Assembly (NCBI GenBank): GCA_016293845.1
Contig: JAEDDH010000001.1
Location: 124,001 to 188,000 of the forward strand
From: Bacteroidales bacterium
GTDB lineage: Bacteria > Bacteroidota > Bacteroidia > Bacteroidales > UBA3824
Direction: 5' to 3'
Length of the DNA stretch: 64,000 nucleotides
Shown piece after piece: positions 19,267 to 27,874 of the stretch. Positions within the stretch are counted from its first letter, which is position 1, and every line of letters starts with the position of its first letter. The position numbers and the translations under genes were made by a program. The notes below the pieces were generated by a model. It was not told the origin of the DNA, made no database searches, and worked only from the letters and a program-made list of their open reading frames with translations.

Positions 19267-20394
19267 GTGGAAGTTGAAACTTTTAAAATGACCGCCACGA
19301 CCTACGAGGGTCTGGAAGATGTGTTAGGACGCGAACTTATGCGCATGGGCGCCGACGATGTTAACACCGAACCGTGTAAAGTTACTTTTACCGGCGACAA
19401 GTACTTGCTTTACGAAGCCAATTATGAGTTACGTACTGCTTTGAAAATTTATAAAGAGATTCTCAACTTTTCGTTTGAATCCAAAGAGGAGTTTTTGGAA
19501 CAAATTAAAAACTTCCGTTGGAGCAAGATTCTCAATATTTACAAAAGTTTTAACCTCAAAGTTTCCGCTAAAACTGATTTGTTTGAATCTACTAACTTGG
19601 ATCAACAAATTATCGATATTATATGCGAATACTTTAATTTAAAATCGCACAAAACTCCCCCTCACAACGTTCCAAATCCCGCAGTAGTTATCGAAATAGA
19701 AATCACCGACAAAACTTGCGCACTATTGCTCGATAGCACTGGCGAACCCCTTTCTAAACGTGGTTACCGTGCATCTTCGGGTTATGACGCTCTCGACGAA
19801 GTATATGCCGCAGGTCTTGTTCAACTTTCGGGATGGAAAGCCAACACCAATTTTATCGACCCAATGTGTGGCTCTGGAACATTGCTTATTGAGGCTGCTA
19901 TGTTTGCTTATAATATTCCTGCTCAGGTTTGTCGCGAAAACTTCGGATTCTTCACTTGGCGCGATTTTGATGCCGAAATGTGGAAGGATATCAAGAGTGA
20001 CGGCAAAATTCGTATCAAACATAACGGCGAATTTGCTCACAAAATTCTCGGATACGATATTTCAGAGCCAGCCACCAAAGCTGCTATGCAAAACGTAAAA
20101 AAGGCAATTCTTGACAAATATATCAACATTTTTACAGCTTCTTGCAAGGATCTTCAACTGCCCGATGGCGAAAACACCGTGATTTTGGATCCTCCGGCAA
20201 TCGATGTTTACAAAAAAGAAGAGACAAAAAATCTTTTTGCAAATATTTCGCAATTTATTAAGCATAATATCAAGAATTCAAAAATATGGTTGCATACTGA
20301 TTATCAGGAAATTAATAAAGCAATAGGCGTTAATCCGCAAAAAGAACACATTGTTGTCCTCAACGGAAAGGAACAACATTTGCAGTTATTTTAA
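19267..20394 (+). CDS. RlmL/RlmK-like 23S rRNA (guanine-N2) methyltransferase with THUMP domain
   Basis: 375 residues from GTG 19267. The family normally begins with a few residues before the (A/T)KT..GLE.VL block, so the GTG fits better than the ATG at 19288. THUMP domain ~50-150, then a Rossmann SAM domain with FIDPMCGSGTLLIEAAM (motif I), LGYDIS (motif II) and VILDPPAID. The last replaces the usual NPPYG catalytic motif with DPPA, an unusual active-site variant. Members methylate guanine N2 in large-subunit rRNA. The exact site is not predictable. Confidence 0.85.
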   Translation: MEVETFKMTATTYEGLEDVLGRELMRMGADDVNTEPCKVTFTGDKYLLYEANYELRTALKIYKEILNFSFESKEEFLEQIKNFRWSKILNIYKSFNLKVSAKTDLFESTNLDQQIIDIICEYFNLKSHKTPPHNVPNPAVVIEIEITDKTCALLLDSTGEPLSKRGYRASSGYDALDEVYAAGLVQLSGWKANTNFIDPMCGSGTLLIEAAMFAYNIPAQVCRENFGFFTWRDFDAEMWKDIKSDGKIRIKHNGEFAHKILGYDISEPATKAAMQNVKKAILDKYINIFTASCKDLQLPDGENTVILDPPAIDVYKKEETKNLFANISQFIKHNIKNSKIWLHTDYQEINKAIGVNPQKEHIVVLNGKEQHLQLF

Positions 20395-20444
20395 TTGAAT
20401 AGAAAAAAAAGTGATTTTTTTATTCATATATAAGAAAAATTGCA

Positions 20445-20452
20445 TATATTTG
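20445..20452 (+). promoter_or_regulatory. Putative -7 element for the siaB-siaC pair
   Basis: TATATTTG, 33 nt upstream of ATG 20486. The -33 region is AT-rich and unclear. Confidence 0.5.
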
Positions 20453-20485
20453 TAAAGTTAAAAGATGAAATAATTCTACAGGCTA

Positions 20486-21046
20486 ATGAGAGAAAAAATA
20501 CATAGTCTATTTGAAAAGGTAGTGAAGGGCAATGTAATATTGTCGTTCGAAGGCGTTATTACGTCCGAGCTATTAGACGATGTATTTTCTAAGGTTGAAG
20601 ACCAACTTAAAGCTCTCAACGAATCTCCACGGATTATCAAAAAAGTATACAACATACTTGTGGAGGCACTTCAAAATTTGTTTCATCATCTTGAAATTCC
20701 ACCGAGCGAATTTTTTGAAAATTCAGAATTCAAGAAAAACAGCCATTATGCTTTTTTCTGTATGACCCGAGATTGTGCTGGTGTGTATCGTATTACTACT
20801 GGCAACTTTGTTAAAAATCAAACCGGTTATTTTTTGCGCGACCGTATTGAGCAACTTAATTATTTATCACAAGACGAATTAAAAGACCTTTATAAAATAG
20901 TCCTTAACAACGATGAATTTTCTGCCAAAGGCGGCGGAGGCTTAGGTTTTATCGAGATGGCTCGTAAATCTGGCAACAAATTTGGATTTGAATTATTGCG
21001 ACAGAACAACGATTATTCGTTCTTTATTTTAGAGGTTCTTATTTGA
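20486..21046 (+). CDS. SiaB-family protein kinase (DUF6272), second copy
   Basis: 186 residues, similar in plan to the protein at 15709. The GHKL-like N box is VEALQNLFHHLE, the Gly-rich lid is KGGGGLGFIEMARKSG, and the C-terminus ends in hydrophobic strands (YSFFILEVLI). It has its own promoter and lies 33 nt upstream of the siaC-like gene, matching the siaB-siaC adjacency of the Pseudomonas pathway. It is the likely kinase for the SiaC-like protein. Direct evidence is absent. Confidence 0.78.
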   Translation: MREKIHSLFEKVVKGNVILSFEGVITSELLDDVFSKVEDQLKALNESPRIIKKVYNILVEALQNLFHHLEIPPSEFFENSEFKKNSHYAFFCMTRDCAGVYRITTGNFVKNQTGYFLRDRIEQLNYLSQDELKDLYKIVLNNDEFSAKGGGGLGFIEMARKSGNKFGFELLRQNNDYSFFILEVLI

Positions 21047-21079
21047 TAATGTATACAAAAACTAAATTAATTTAATAAA

Positions 21080-21469
21080 ATGGATTCAATAAATATAGAG
21101 GGAACACCAAAAACACCGTCGGTATCGTTTGAAGCGGCTACGGGTAAATTAGTTATTAAAGGCAGATCAATCCCCGAAAATTCGATAGAGTTTTACAAAC
21201 CTCTCGTAGATTGGATTGATAAATATGCTTCTGAGGCAAAAGGAGTTGTGGAAGTTAATATGCAGCTTGAATATTTTAATACAAGCTCGTCGAAGTGTAT
21301 ACTTGACGTATTTAAAAAGTTAGAGAATCTTCACAACAAGAGCGTTGCCGAAGTGGTTATCAATTGGTATTACGAAGAGGACGACGAAGATATGCTCGAG
21401 GCTGGTGAAGACTATCAGTCTATACTCAAACTCCCCTTTAAAATGGAGGAAATAAGCACAACCGCATAG
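21080..21469 (+). CDS. siaC: SiaC-family regulatory phosphoprotein (DUF1987)
   Basis: 129 residues, full DUF1987 length: ISGES-like N-terminus (EGTPKTPSVSFEAATGKLVIKG), PLVDWIDKY, the LEYFNTSSSKCILDVF motif and an acidic tail. Thr68 sits in FNTSSSK at the same number as the phosphorylated Thr of Pseudomonas SiaC (recalled, not aligned). In SiaABCD the unphosphorylated form binds and activates a diguanylate cyclase. No GGDEF gene is in this window, so the output partner here is unknown. It is followed by a strong hairpin at 21511. Confidence 0.85.
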   Translation: MDSINIEGTPKTPSVSFEAATGKLVIKGRSIPENSIEFYKPLVDWIDKYASEAKGVVEVNMQLEYFNTSSSKCILDVFKKLENLHNKSVAEVVINWYYEEDDEDMLEAGEDYQSILKLPFKMEEISTTA

Positions 21470-21510
21470 GTTTTTACTTTATTGAGTTCATTTATATTTT
21501 AAAGTATAAA

Positions 21511-21566
21511 CGCTTGTAAACTAATTTGTTGGTTTCAACTTTTCGTTTTACAAGCGATTATTTTTT
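21511..21566. terminator. Hairpin between convergent siaC and nuclease genes
   Basis: The 10-bp perfect stem CGCTTGTAAA (21511-21520) / TTTACAAGCG (21547-21556) is followed by a T-rich tract on the plus strand. The 26-nt loop includes a small inner stem GTTG/CAAC. It probably terminates siaC transcription. Confidence 0.65.
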
Positions 21567-21576
21567 GTTTACAAAT

Positions 21577-22659
21577 TTAATCTTCTTTGCATAAATACAT
21601 CACAACGGGAAGATGGTCGCTGTATCCGTTGAGCCATTTCCCACTTGCAGATGTTCGTTTGGGTATACCTTTGTATTTACCCTCTTGATTGATAAGGTAT
21701 TTGAGCCTAACAATCTCTGATCCGCAGTAGGTGAGGGTTTTCTTATCGTGCTCCACTTCTTTCTCCACCGTTTTGTTGCGTTTGGTGAATGTTTGAATGT
21801 GAGGTTTATCCAAAATATTTTCTGAAATCAATATTTGGTCAAATAAATTCCACGAACCTCTGTACTGGAGCGTTCCTGTTCCTGAAAAAAGTATATCCCA
21901 CCAAGGGTTGAATAATCCTAAGGGTTCTACCGATGATAAATCTCGTCTACCTCCAAGCACATCGCACATACTCTTGTCGTGGGGGTCGTCGTTCATATCG
22001 CCCATGATAAATAATTTTGTCATCGGATTCAATTTTTGTAGTGAATCTTTTATAGCCACAATTTGTTTTGCGCCGAGTTGCCGATAATACGCTGAACTAT
22101 AACGGCTTGGAAGATGGCATACTATTACTGCGATATTTTCGTCGCCTAATTTTCCGCAAACGGTTAAAAAACCTCTTGTTGCTTTGTTTCGGTCAGAGTT
22201 GTTTTCGTAAACGTATGGAACAAGTTTGTAATCAATTGGTTCAAATAAGTCTGGATTGTACAGCAATGCGCAGTCGATGCCTCGTTGGTCTGGCCCTTCT
22301 TCGTGTATATATTTGAAACCACGGTCGGCAAGAGGCTTTTGCGAAATCAAATCGTTTAGTACGTTTTTGTTTTCTACTTCGCTCAATCCAATAAAAGCAC
22401 ATCCTTTCGACACTTGATCTGTACCCATATCAGCCAGAGCCTGCGACATGTTGTGCAATTTGGCAATGTATTTTTCGCTATTCCATTTATATGTGCCTTC
22501 GGGCAGAAACTGATTGTCGTTTTTCCCCACATCGTGTATTGTGTCAAAAAAGTTTTCTTGATTGTAAAAACCGATGGCAAATTTATTTTGCGAGTTTTGG
22601 GCAAAACTACTTGCACACAATAGAACAAGAAACGTACAATAGACAATAAACTTATTCAT
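21577..22659 (-). CDS. Secreted endonuclease/exonuclease/phosphatase-family protein
   Basis: 360 residues with a signal peptide (MNKFIVYCTFLVLLCASSFAQ). EEP-fold motifs are present in order: FYNQENFFDT, GLSEVENKNVLNDL (metal-binding Glu), QRGIDCALLY, VCHLPSRYSS, MGDMNDDPHDKS and GYSDHLPVVMYL (C-terminal Asp-His). Bacteroidota relatives are annotated as exported DNases or phosphoesterases. The substrate is not predictable. 18 nt downstream of the plug-domain gene and probably co-transcribed. Confidence 0.85.
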   Translation of the reverse strand: MNKFIVYCTFLVLLCASSFAQNSQNKFAIGFYNQENFFDTIHDVGKNDNQFLPEGTYKWNSEKYIAKLHNMSQALADMGTDQVSKGCAFIGLSEVENKNVLNDLISQKPLADRGFKYIHEEGPDQRGIDCALLYNPDLFEPIDYKLVPYVYENNSDRNKATRGFLTVCGKLGDENIAVIVCHLPSRYSSAYYRQLGAKQIVAIKDSLQKLNPMTKLFIMGDMNDDPHDKSMCDVLGGRRDLSSVEPLGLFNPWWDILFSGTGTLQYRGSWNLFDQILISENILDKPHIQTFTKRNKTVEKEVEHDKKTLTYCGSEIVRLKYLINQEGKYKGIPKRTSASGKWLNGYSDHLPVVMYLCKED

Positions 22660-22677
22660 GACAAAGTAAATTAGTTT

Positions 22678-23352
22678 TTAGTTTTTTCCATCTTTAAGAT
22701 TGATAAGGAATACTCCATTTGCCCCTTGACATCCGTAGATTGCAGCCGAACCGTCTTTCAATAGTGATATTTCTTTAACATCACACGTAGAGATATAGTC
22801 AATTTCGTCTACTGTTCGGCCGTCAACCACGTACACCGCGCAGTTGGAACCATACACCGAGTTGGGTCCACGAACTATAATGCAACCATCAGGACGGATG
22901 TTGATGCCGTTAAAGTGTGCGCGAATCAACTCATATATATCAGTGTAATTGCAATAATTTTTGCCACGTTCAATATATTCAATGGCCTGTGTCCTATACT
23001 GCGAAGGGAGATATCCGTATCCAATTGCCATTTCAACACTTTCGGGAGTTGGTTCTAATGTCAACTTAACATCTATAGTGTTAGGTGTTGATTTGCGGAT
23101 AGTGCGTTGCACCGAGTGGAATGCCTCCGACTGGAATTCAAGACAATCTTTTGTCTTACAGGCAATTGTATACCTACCGAGCGAATCAGTACTCGTTGCC
23201 GCCAAAGATTTTTTTGCTCTAACTGTAATACCTGATATTGGTAAATCGTTGAACACAGTAACTGTGCCTGTGATTATTTTTGTTTCTTGTGCATTGGCTG
23301 TGAAGAAACTAAACGCTAAAAGTAAAAGTATTAATGTTCTCATTTCCTTCAT
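22678..23352 (-). CDS. Exported CarboxypepD-reg/TonB-plug-like protein without barrel
   Basis: 224 residues from ATG 23352 (a second ATG at 23343 would also give a good signal peptide, MRTLILLLLAFSFFTANA). An 80-residue carboxypeptidase-regulatory-like Ig fold (ITGTVTVFNDLPISGITVRAK ... STDSLGRYTIAC) is followed by a plug-like domain (IRPDGCIIVRGPNSVYGSNCAVYVVDGRTVDEIDYIS, DVKEISLLKDGSAAIYGCQGANGVFLI), as in SusC-type receptors. No beta-barrel follows. Paralogous to the frameshifted gene at 30167, so the trp operon is bracketed by the two. Confidence 0.75.
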   Translation of the reverse strand: MKEMRTLILLLLAFSFFTANAQETKIITGTVTVFNDLPISGITVRAKKSLAATSTDSLGRYTIACKTKDCLEFQSEAFHSVQRTIRKSTPNTIDVKLTLEPTPESVEMAIGYGYLPSQYRTQAIEYIERGKNYCNYTDIYELIRAHFNGINIRPDGCIIVRGPNSVYGSNCAVYVVDGRTVDEIDYISTCDVKEISLLKDGSAAIYGCQGANGVFLINLKDGKN

Positions 23353-23505
23353 ATTTTTAATTGTTGAATCATTTATTTTACGAGTAAGCAGTTTAATAAG
23401 TTACATTTTAGAGTTTCTAATTATGTTTTGTAGTCTTTTGACTTTATTTTGTGATTTTGGTTTAATTTTTTTTCAAAACAATTTTTTTTTTTCAAAAATC
23501 CTTTA

Positions 23506-23513
23506 TTACTTTG
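23506..23513 (+). promoter_or_regulatory. Probable trp operon -7 element
   Basis: TTACTTTG differs by one base from TAnnTTTG. It lies 25 nt before the leader ATG at 23539. The T-rich -33 region is not diagnostic. Confidence 0.4.
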
Positions 23514-23538
23514 CGGCGTTAATAAAACAAAAACACAA

Positions 23539-23598
23539 ATGAGAAATTTTAACGCATATAACAATTGGTGGTGGCGCTTGCGGAACTTCAATTCGTGA
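23539..23598 (+). CDS. trpL: trp operon leader peptide (three consecutive Trp codons)
   Basis: 19-residue ORF, MRNFNAYNNWWWRLRNFNS, with TGG TGG TGG at 23566-23574. It ends at TGA 23596-23598, 98 nt before trpE. Three successive codons for a rare amino acid, in front of the matching biosynthetic operon and a terminator, are the hallmark of ribosome-mediated attenuation. Found by reading the sequence. Too short for normal gene finders. Confidence 0.9.
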   Translation: MRNFNAYNNWWWRLRNFNS

Positions 23599-23669
23599 GT
23601 GGTTACACCTTACATATATATAAGAAATTTGAAAGGTCTGACGGAAACTCACGTCAGACCTTTTTTTTT
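23594..23669 (+). promoter_or_regulatory. trp attenuator (terminator plus alternative antiterminator)
   Basis: Terminator: AAAGGTCTGACG (23632-23643) pairs with CGTCAGACCTTT (23652-23663) over 12 bp, with an 8-nt loop, followed by a run of Ts to 23669. Alternative pairing: CGTGAGT (23594-23600, overlapping the leader stop codon) is exactly complementary to ACTCACG (23647-23653). That pairing uses the terminator loop and the first bases of its 3' arm. A ribosome stalled on the Trp codons leaves 23594-23600 free, so the antiterminator forms. A ribosome at the stop codon covers it, so the terminator forms. Confidence 0.85.
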
Positions 23670-23695
23670 GAATCACTAATTAAAACTAATTAAAA

Positions 23696-25087
23696 ATGTT
23701 CAGTTACAAAACTAATTCAAAAACAATTTTGAGCGACATCTATACGCCCGTGAGCGCATATCTTCGACTCAGAGATTCGGGTGTGCAAAGCGCGCTTATG
23801 GAGTCAAACGACTATCATTCAAAAGAAAATTCACGCTCATTTATAGGCATTTATCCATTGGCAAGCGTGGCTATCAATCATGGCAAGGCAATTTTTAAAT
23901 ATCCCGACGAAAGTGTTGTTACTAAGGAGATTACAAAAAATTATAGAGTAGAGCACGCCTTGAAAGGGTTTTTGAGCAACTTCAAGGTTGAGGGCGAAAA
24001 CTCAAAATATTGCGGTCTTTATGGATATACGGCTTTTAATGCTGTTAGATATTTTGAAAATATCCCCGTAGAGGATACCACAATGAAAGAAAACGATGCT
24101 CCCGATATGCTTTATGTGCTGTTTCGCACTGTATTGGTTTTCAATCATTATCAATCGGAACTCACTATTGTGGATATGACCGAAGATGGCGAAAACAAGG
24201 TTCACGAGGTAGAAAAACTCCTTTCAAAGGCAGGTGTGCGCAACGATGGTTTTAATGCTGTTGGCGAAACCACATCGCCCATTACCGACGAGCAGCACAA
24301 GGACAATATTCGCAAGGGTATTGCTCACTGCAAACGTGGCGATGTTTTCCAAATTGTTATATCTCGCAGATTTATACAGCATTACACCGGCGACGATTTT
24401 AAACTCTATCGCGCTCTTAGGTCTATAAATCCTTCGCCTTATCTATTTTACTTTGATTTTGGTGGTTTCAGAATTTTTGGTTCGTCGCCCGAAACTCACT
24501 GCCGTATCGAAAACGGCAAGGCTTACATCGACCCAATTGCTGGAACTACCAAACGCACTGGCAATCAAGAAGAAGACCTCAAAAATGCAGAGTATCTCCG
24601 TCGCGACCCCAAAGAAAATGCAGAGCACGTGATGCTTGTAGACCTTGCCCGCAACGACCTCAACCGCAACTGCGACAATGTTAAGGTAGATTTTTACAAG
24701 GATATGCAGTTTTATTCGCACGTTATCCACTTGGTGAGCCGTGTAAGCGGAGATTTGCGTCCTAATGCCGACACTATCAAAACCTTTATCGACACATTCC
24801 CTGCTGGTACTCTCAGTGGTGCGCCCAAGGTTCGTGCTATGCAGTTGATTTCTGAAATTGAATCTCATAGCCGTGGTATATACGGTGGTTGCATCGGATT
24901 TTTGGGTCTCAATGGCGAACTAAATCAGGCTATTACAATCCGCACTTTTGTGGCTCGCAACAACGAACTCTGGTTTCAGGCGGGCGGCGGAATCGTTGCC
25001 AAATCCGACCCAGAATACGAACTTCAAGAGGTTAACAACAAACTCGGTGCATTACGCAAGGCAGTAGAAACTGCTCAAAACATTTAA
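23696..25087 (+). CDS. trpE: Anthranilate synthase component I
   Basis: 463 residues, normal length. N-terminal SALMESNDYHSKENSRSF corresponds to the tryptophan feedback (LLES-type) site. The chorismate-binding domain has VFQIVISRRF, FGSSPETHCRI, YIDPIAGTTKRTGN, HVMLVDLARNDLNRN, FPAGTLSGAPKVRAM and GCIGFLGLNGELNQAITIRTF. It converts chorismate with TrpG-derived ammonia to anthranilate. First structural gene after the attenuator. Confidence 0.95.
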   Translation: MFSYKTNSKTILSDIYTPVSAYLRLRDSGVQSALMESNDYHSKENSRSFIGIYPLASVAINHGKAIFKYPDESVVTKEITKNYRVEHALKGFLSNFKVEGENSKYCGLYGYTAFNAVRYFENIPVEDTTMKENDAPDMLYVLFRTVLVFNHYQSELTIVDMTEDGENKVHEVEKLLSKAGVRNDGFNAVGETTSPITDEQHKDNIRKGIAHCKRGDVFQIVISRRFIQHYTGDDFKLYRALRSINPSPYLFYFDFGGFRIFGSSPETHCRIENGKAYIDPIAGTTKRTGNQEEDLKNAEYLRRDPKENAEHVMLVDLARNDLNRNCDNVKVDFYKDMQFYSHVIHLVSRVSGDLRPNADTIKTFIDTFPAGTLSGAPKVRAMQLISEIESHSRGIYGGCIGFLGLNGELNQAITIRTFVARNNELWFQAGGGIVAKSDPEYELQEVNNKLGALRKAVETAQNI

Positions 25088-25097
25088 TTATTTGAAA

Positions 25098-25661
25098 ATG
25101 AAAACGATAATAATAGACAATTACGATTCTTTTACCTACAATCTCTACGGATATGTTACAAAACTCGGATTTAATTGCGAGGTAGTGCGTAACGACCAAT
25201 TCAAAATCGAAGATATCGCTGATTTTGACAAGATTATTCTTTCACCAGGTCCCGGAATCCCCTCAGAATCAGGACTTCTGTTGGATGTTATCAAGCATTA
25301 CGCCCCTTCAAAACCAATTCTTGGCGTATGCCTCGGTCTTCAGGCAATAGGAGAGGTGTTTGGGGCTAACCTCCTAAATCTCAACGAGGTATATCACGGA
25401 GTAGCCACCAACTGCAAAATCATTGGCGACGACTATATTTTCAAAGGTCTCAATAGCGAAATTGAGGTGGGACGCTACCACTCGTGGATTGTGGAACGCA
25501 AAAATCTTCCTGAGGATCTTGAAATCACTGCTATAAGCAACGAAGGTTCTATTATGGCATTGAAACACAGAAAATTGGATGTGCACGGAATTCAGTTTCA
25601 TCCCGAAAGTGTACTTACACCCAATGGTGAAATTATTATCAGAAACTTTTTAATCAACTAA
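25098..25661 (+). CDS. trpG: Anthranilate synthase component II (glutamine amidotransferase)
   Basis: 187 residues from ATG 25098. An in-frame TTG two codons upstream is less likely. Class I amidotransferase triad: Cys in LGVCLGLQAIGEVFG, His and Glu in HGIQFHPESVLT. DNYDSFTYNL and LSPGPGIPSE are typical of TrpG/PabA. It supplies ammonia to TrpE and may also serve PabB. 10 nt after trpE, 2 nt before trpD. Confidence 0.95.
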   Translation: MKTIIIDNYDSFTYNLYGYVTKLGFNCEVVRNDQFKIEDIADFDKIILSPGPGIPSESGLLLDVIKHYAPSKPILGVCLGLQAIGEVFGANLLNLNEVYHGVATNCKIIGDDYIFKGLNSEIEVGRYHSWIVERKNLPEDLEITAISNEGSIMALKHRKLDVHGIQFHPESVLTPNGEIIIRNFLIN

Positions 25662-25663
25662 AA

Positions 25664-26659
25664 ATGAAAGAGATATTAGAAAAATTGATTTCGGGCGAAA
25701 CTTTTACACGCGCCCAAATGAAAGATATATTGATTGCTATCACTGAGCAAAAATTTTCTAACGAGCAGATTGCTGGACTCTTAACCGGTATTCAGATGCG
25801 CTCTATTACCACCGACGAACTTCTTGGTCTTCGCGACGGCATTTTGGCTACTGGCAAACCTGTAGATTTGTCGCCCTACAAAGTGGTTGACATTGTGGGA
25901 ACTGGCGGCGATGGCAAAAATACTTTCAACATTTCTACCTGCGCGTGTTTTGTGGTTGCAGGCGCTGGCTACAAGGTGGCTAAACACGGAAACTACTCAG
26001 CCACATCGGTTTCGGGTGCAGGTAATGTTTTGGAAGAACATGGTGTAAAATTTACCGCCGACAACGACAAACTTAAAGAAAACATTGAAAAATGTAACTT
26101 TACCTATATGCACGCACCTCTGTTTGCATACGCTATGAAATTTGTTGCGCCGGTTCGCAAGGCTCTGCAAGTGCCCACCTGCTTTAATCTTTTGGGACCC
26201 ATCGTTAATCCCTGCCGTCCGCAGTATCAGGTGCTTGGAACTGCCACTCTCGACCAAATGCGCCTTTATCACAGTGTGTTGCAGCAAATTAGCGAAGGCT
26301 ACTCTATTGTAACTTCGCTTGATGTTTACGACGAGATTTCGCTTACCAAAGATTTCAAAGTGATTTCGTCGAGTATGGAACAGGTTTTCAGTTGTTCCGA
26401 CATTGGTTTTGAGCGAATCAATCCCGCCGAAATTTATGGCGGCAGCACCAAGCAAGAGGCTAAAAAGATTTTCGACGATGTTTTGAGCAACACTTCTACT
26501 GCGGCTCAGAAAAATGTTGTGCTTGCAAACTCAGCATTTTCAATCAATTGCATCTGTCCCGAAAAAAACATCCGCGATTGTTTTTTGGAGGCAAAAGAAT
26601 CGCTCGAAAGCGGCAAAGCTAAGGAAGTGCTTAAAAAATATGTAGAAATGAACTCATAA
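25664..26659 (+). CDS. trpD: Anthranilate phosphoribosyltransferase
   Basis: 331 residues. DIVGTGGDGKNTFNIST is the PRPP-binding glycine loop. KHGNYSATSVSGAGNVLEEHG matches the conserved KHGNR..SS.SG...LE block with Tyr/Thr replacements, and NLLGPIVNPCRPQYQVLG is also present. It joins anthranilate to PRPP. Separate from trpG, unlike the enteric fusion. Confidence 0.95.
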   Translation: MKEILEKLISGETFTRAQMKDILIAITEQKFSNEQIAGLLTGIQMRSITTDELLGLRDGILATGKPVDLSPYKVVDIVGTGGDGKNTFNISTCACFVVAGAGYKVAKHGNYSATSVSGAGNVLEEHGVKFTADNDKLKENIEKCNFTYMHAPLFAYAMKFVAPVRKALQVPTCFNLLGPIVNPCRPQYQVLGTATLDQMRLYHSVLQQISEGYSIVTSLDVYDEISLTKDFKVISSSMEQVFSCSDIGFERINPAEIYGGSTKQEAKKIFDDVLSNTSTAAQKNVVLANSAFSINCICPEKNIRDCFLEAKESLESGKAKEVLKKYVEMNS

Positions 26660-26680
26660 TCAATATAATACATTACTAAA

Positions 26681-27868
26681 ATGAGCAAATATTCGATAGA
26701 CCAAAATGGCTATTATGGCGAATTCGGAGGTGCATTTGTGCCCGAAATTCTCCGCAAAAACGTTACTGAATTAAAAAGTAATTATTTACAAATAATTGAA
26801 AACCAACAATTTCAGAAAGATTTTCAAAAACTTCTTCACGATTATGTAGGTCGCCCCACACCGCTTTATTTTGCCAAGCGTTTGAGCGAAAAATATGGCG
26901 CAAATATTTATCTAAAACGTGAAGATCTCTGTCATACAGGTGCTCACAAACTCAACAACGCCCTCGGTCAGATTCTTTTGGCGCAAAAACTCGGCAAAAC
27001 ACGAATTGTTGCCGAAACAGGTGCAGGTCAGCACGGTGTGGCAACAGCTACCGTTTGTGCACTTATGAATATGGAATGTGTGGTTTATATGGGTGAAACG
27101 GATGTTAAACGTCAGTTTTTGAATGTGCAGAGAATGAAAATGTTAGGAGCACAAGTTGTCCCTGTGATGTCGGGCAACCGCACTCTCAAAGATGGCACTA
27201 ACGAGGCTATCCGCGATTGGTGCTGCAATCCCAAAAACACACATTATATTATAGGTTCTGTTGTTGGTCCCGACCCGTACCCCGATATGGTGGCACGTTT
27301 CCAATCTGTTATAAGTGAGGAGATTAAGAGTCAACTTGAATCTCAAACAGGTCGCAACTATCCCGACAAACTTTTGGCTTGCATCGGTGGTGGTAGCAAT
27401 GCCGCAGGCACTTTTTATCACTATATCGACGACGAAAGGGTTAAATTCTTTGCTGCCGAAGCCGCCGGACTTGGTCTTGATGATCCGCAAAAATCAGCTG
27501 CCACAATTCATCTTGGTAAAAAGGGAGTTTTACACGGAAGTCTTTCGATGGTAATGATGACCGAAGATGGACAAATCGTTGAACCATACTCAATTTCAGC
27601 TGGTTTGGATTATCCGGGCGTTGGACCTATGCACGCGTTTTTTGCCAAAGTGGGTCGCACCAAGGTACTTGCCGTTACCGACAGCGAGGCTATGCAGGCG
27701 GCTTTGGAACTCACAAAACTCGAAGGCATTATTCCTGCCATTGAAAGTGCTCACGCTCTTGCAATGCTGCCAAAATTGCAATTCATCAAAGGCGAAAATG
27801 TTGTTATAACTATCTCTGGTAGAGGCGATAAGGATATGAACACTTACGCATCGTACTTTAATCTATAA
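26681..27868 (+). CDS. trpB: Tryptophan synthase beta chain
   Basis: 395 residues, standard TrpB1. GEFGGAFVPEIL, the PLP-lysine motif KREDLCHTGAHKLNNALGQ, AETGAGQHGVATATVCAL, the GGGSNAAG phosphate-binding loop and SGRGDKDM at the C-terminus. It condenses indole with serine. Its place between trpD and trpC differs from the trpB-first order I recall for Bacteroides. Confidence 0.95.
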   Translation: MSKYSIDQNGYYGEFGGAFVPEILRKNVTELKSNYLQIIENQQFQKDFQKLLHDYVGRPTPLYFAKRLSEKYGANIYLKREDLCHTGAHKLNNALGQILLAQKLGKTRIVAETGAGQHGVATATVCALMNMECVVYMGETDVKRQFLNVQRMKMLGAQVVPVMSGNRTLKDGTNEAIRDWCCNPKNTHYIIGSVVGPDPYPDMVARFQSVISEEIKSQLESQTGRNYPDKLLACIGGGSNAAGTFYHYIDDERVKFFAAEAAGLGLDDPQKSAATIHLGKKGVLHGSLSMVMMTEDGQIVEPYSISAGLDYPGVGPMHAFFAKVGRTKVLAVTDSEAMQAALELTKLEGIIPAIESAHALAMLPKLQFIKGENVVITISGRGDKDMNTYASYFNL

Positions 27869-27874
27869 CGTGCT

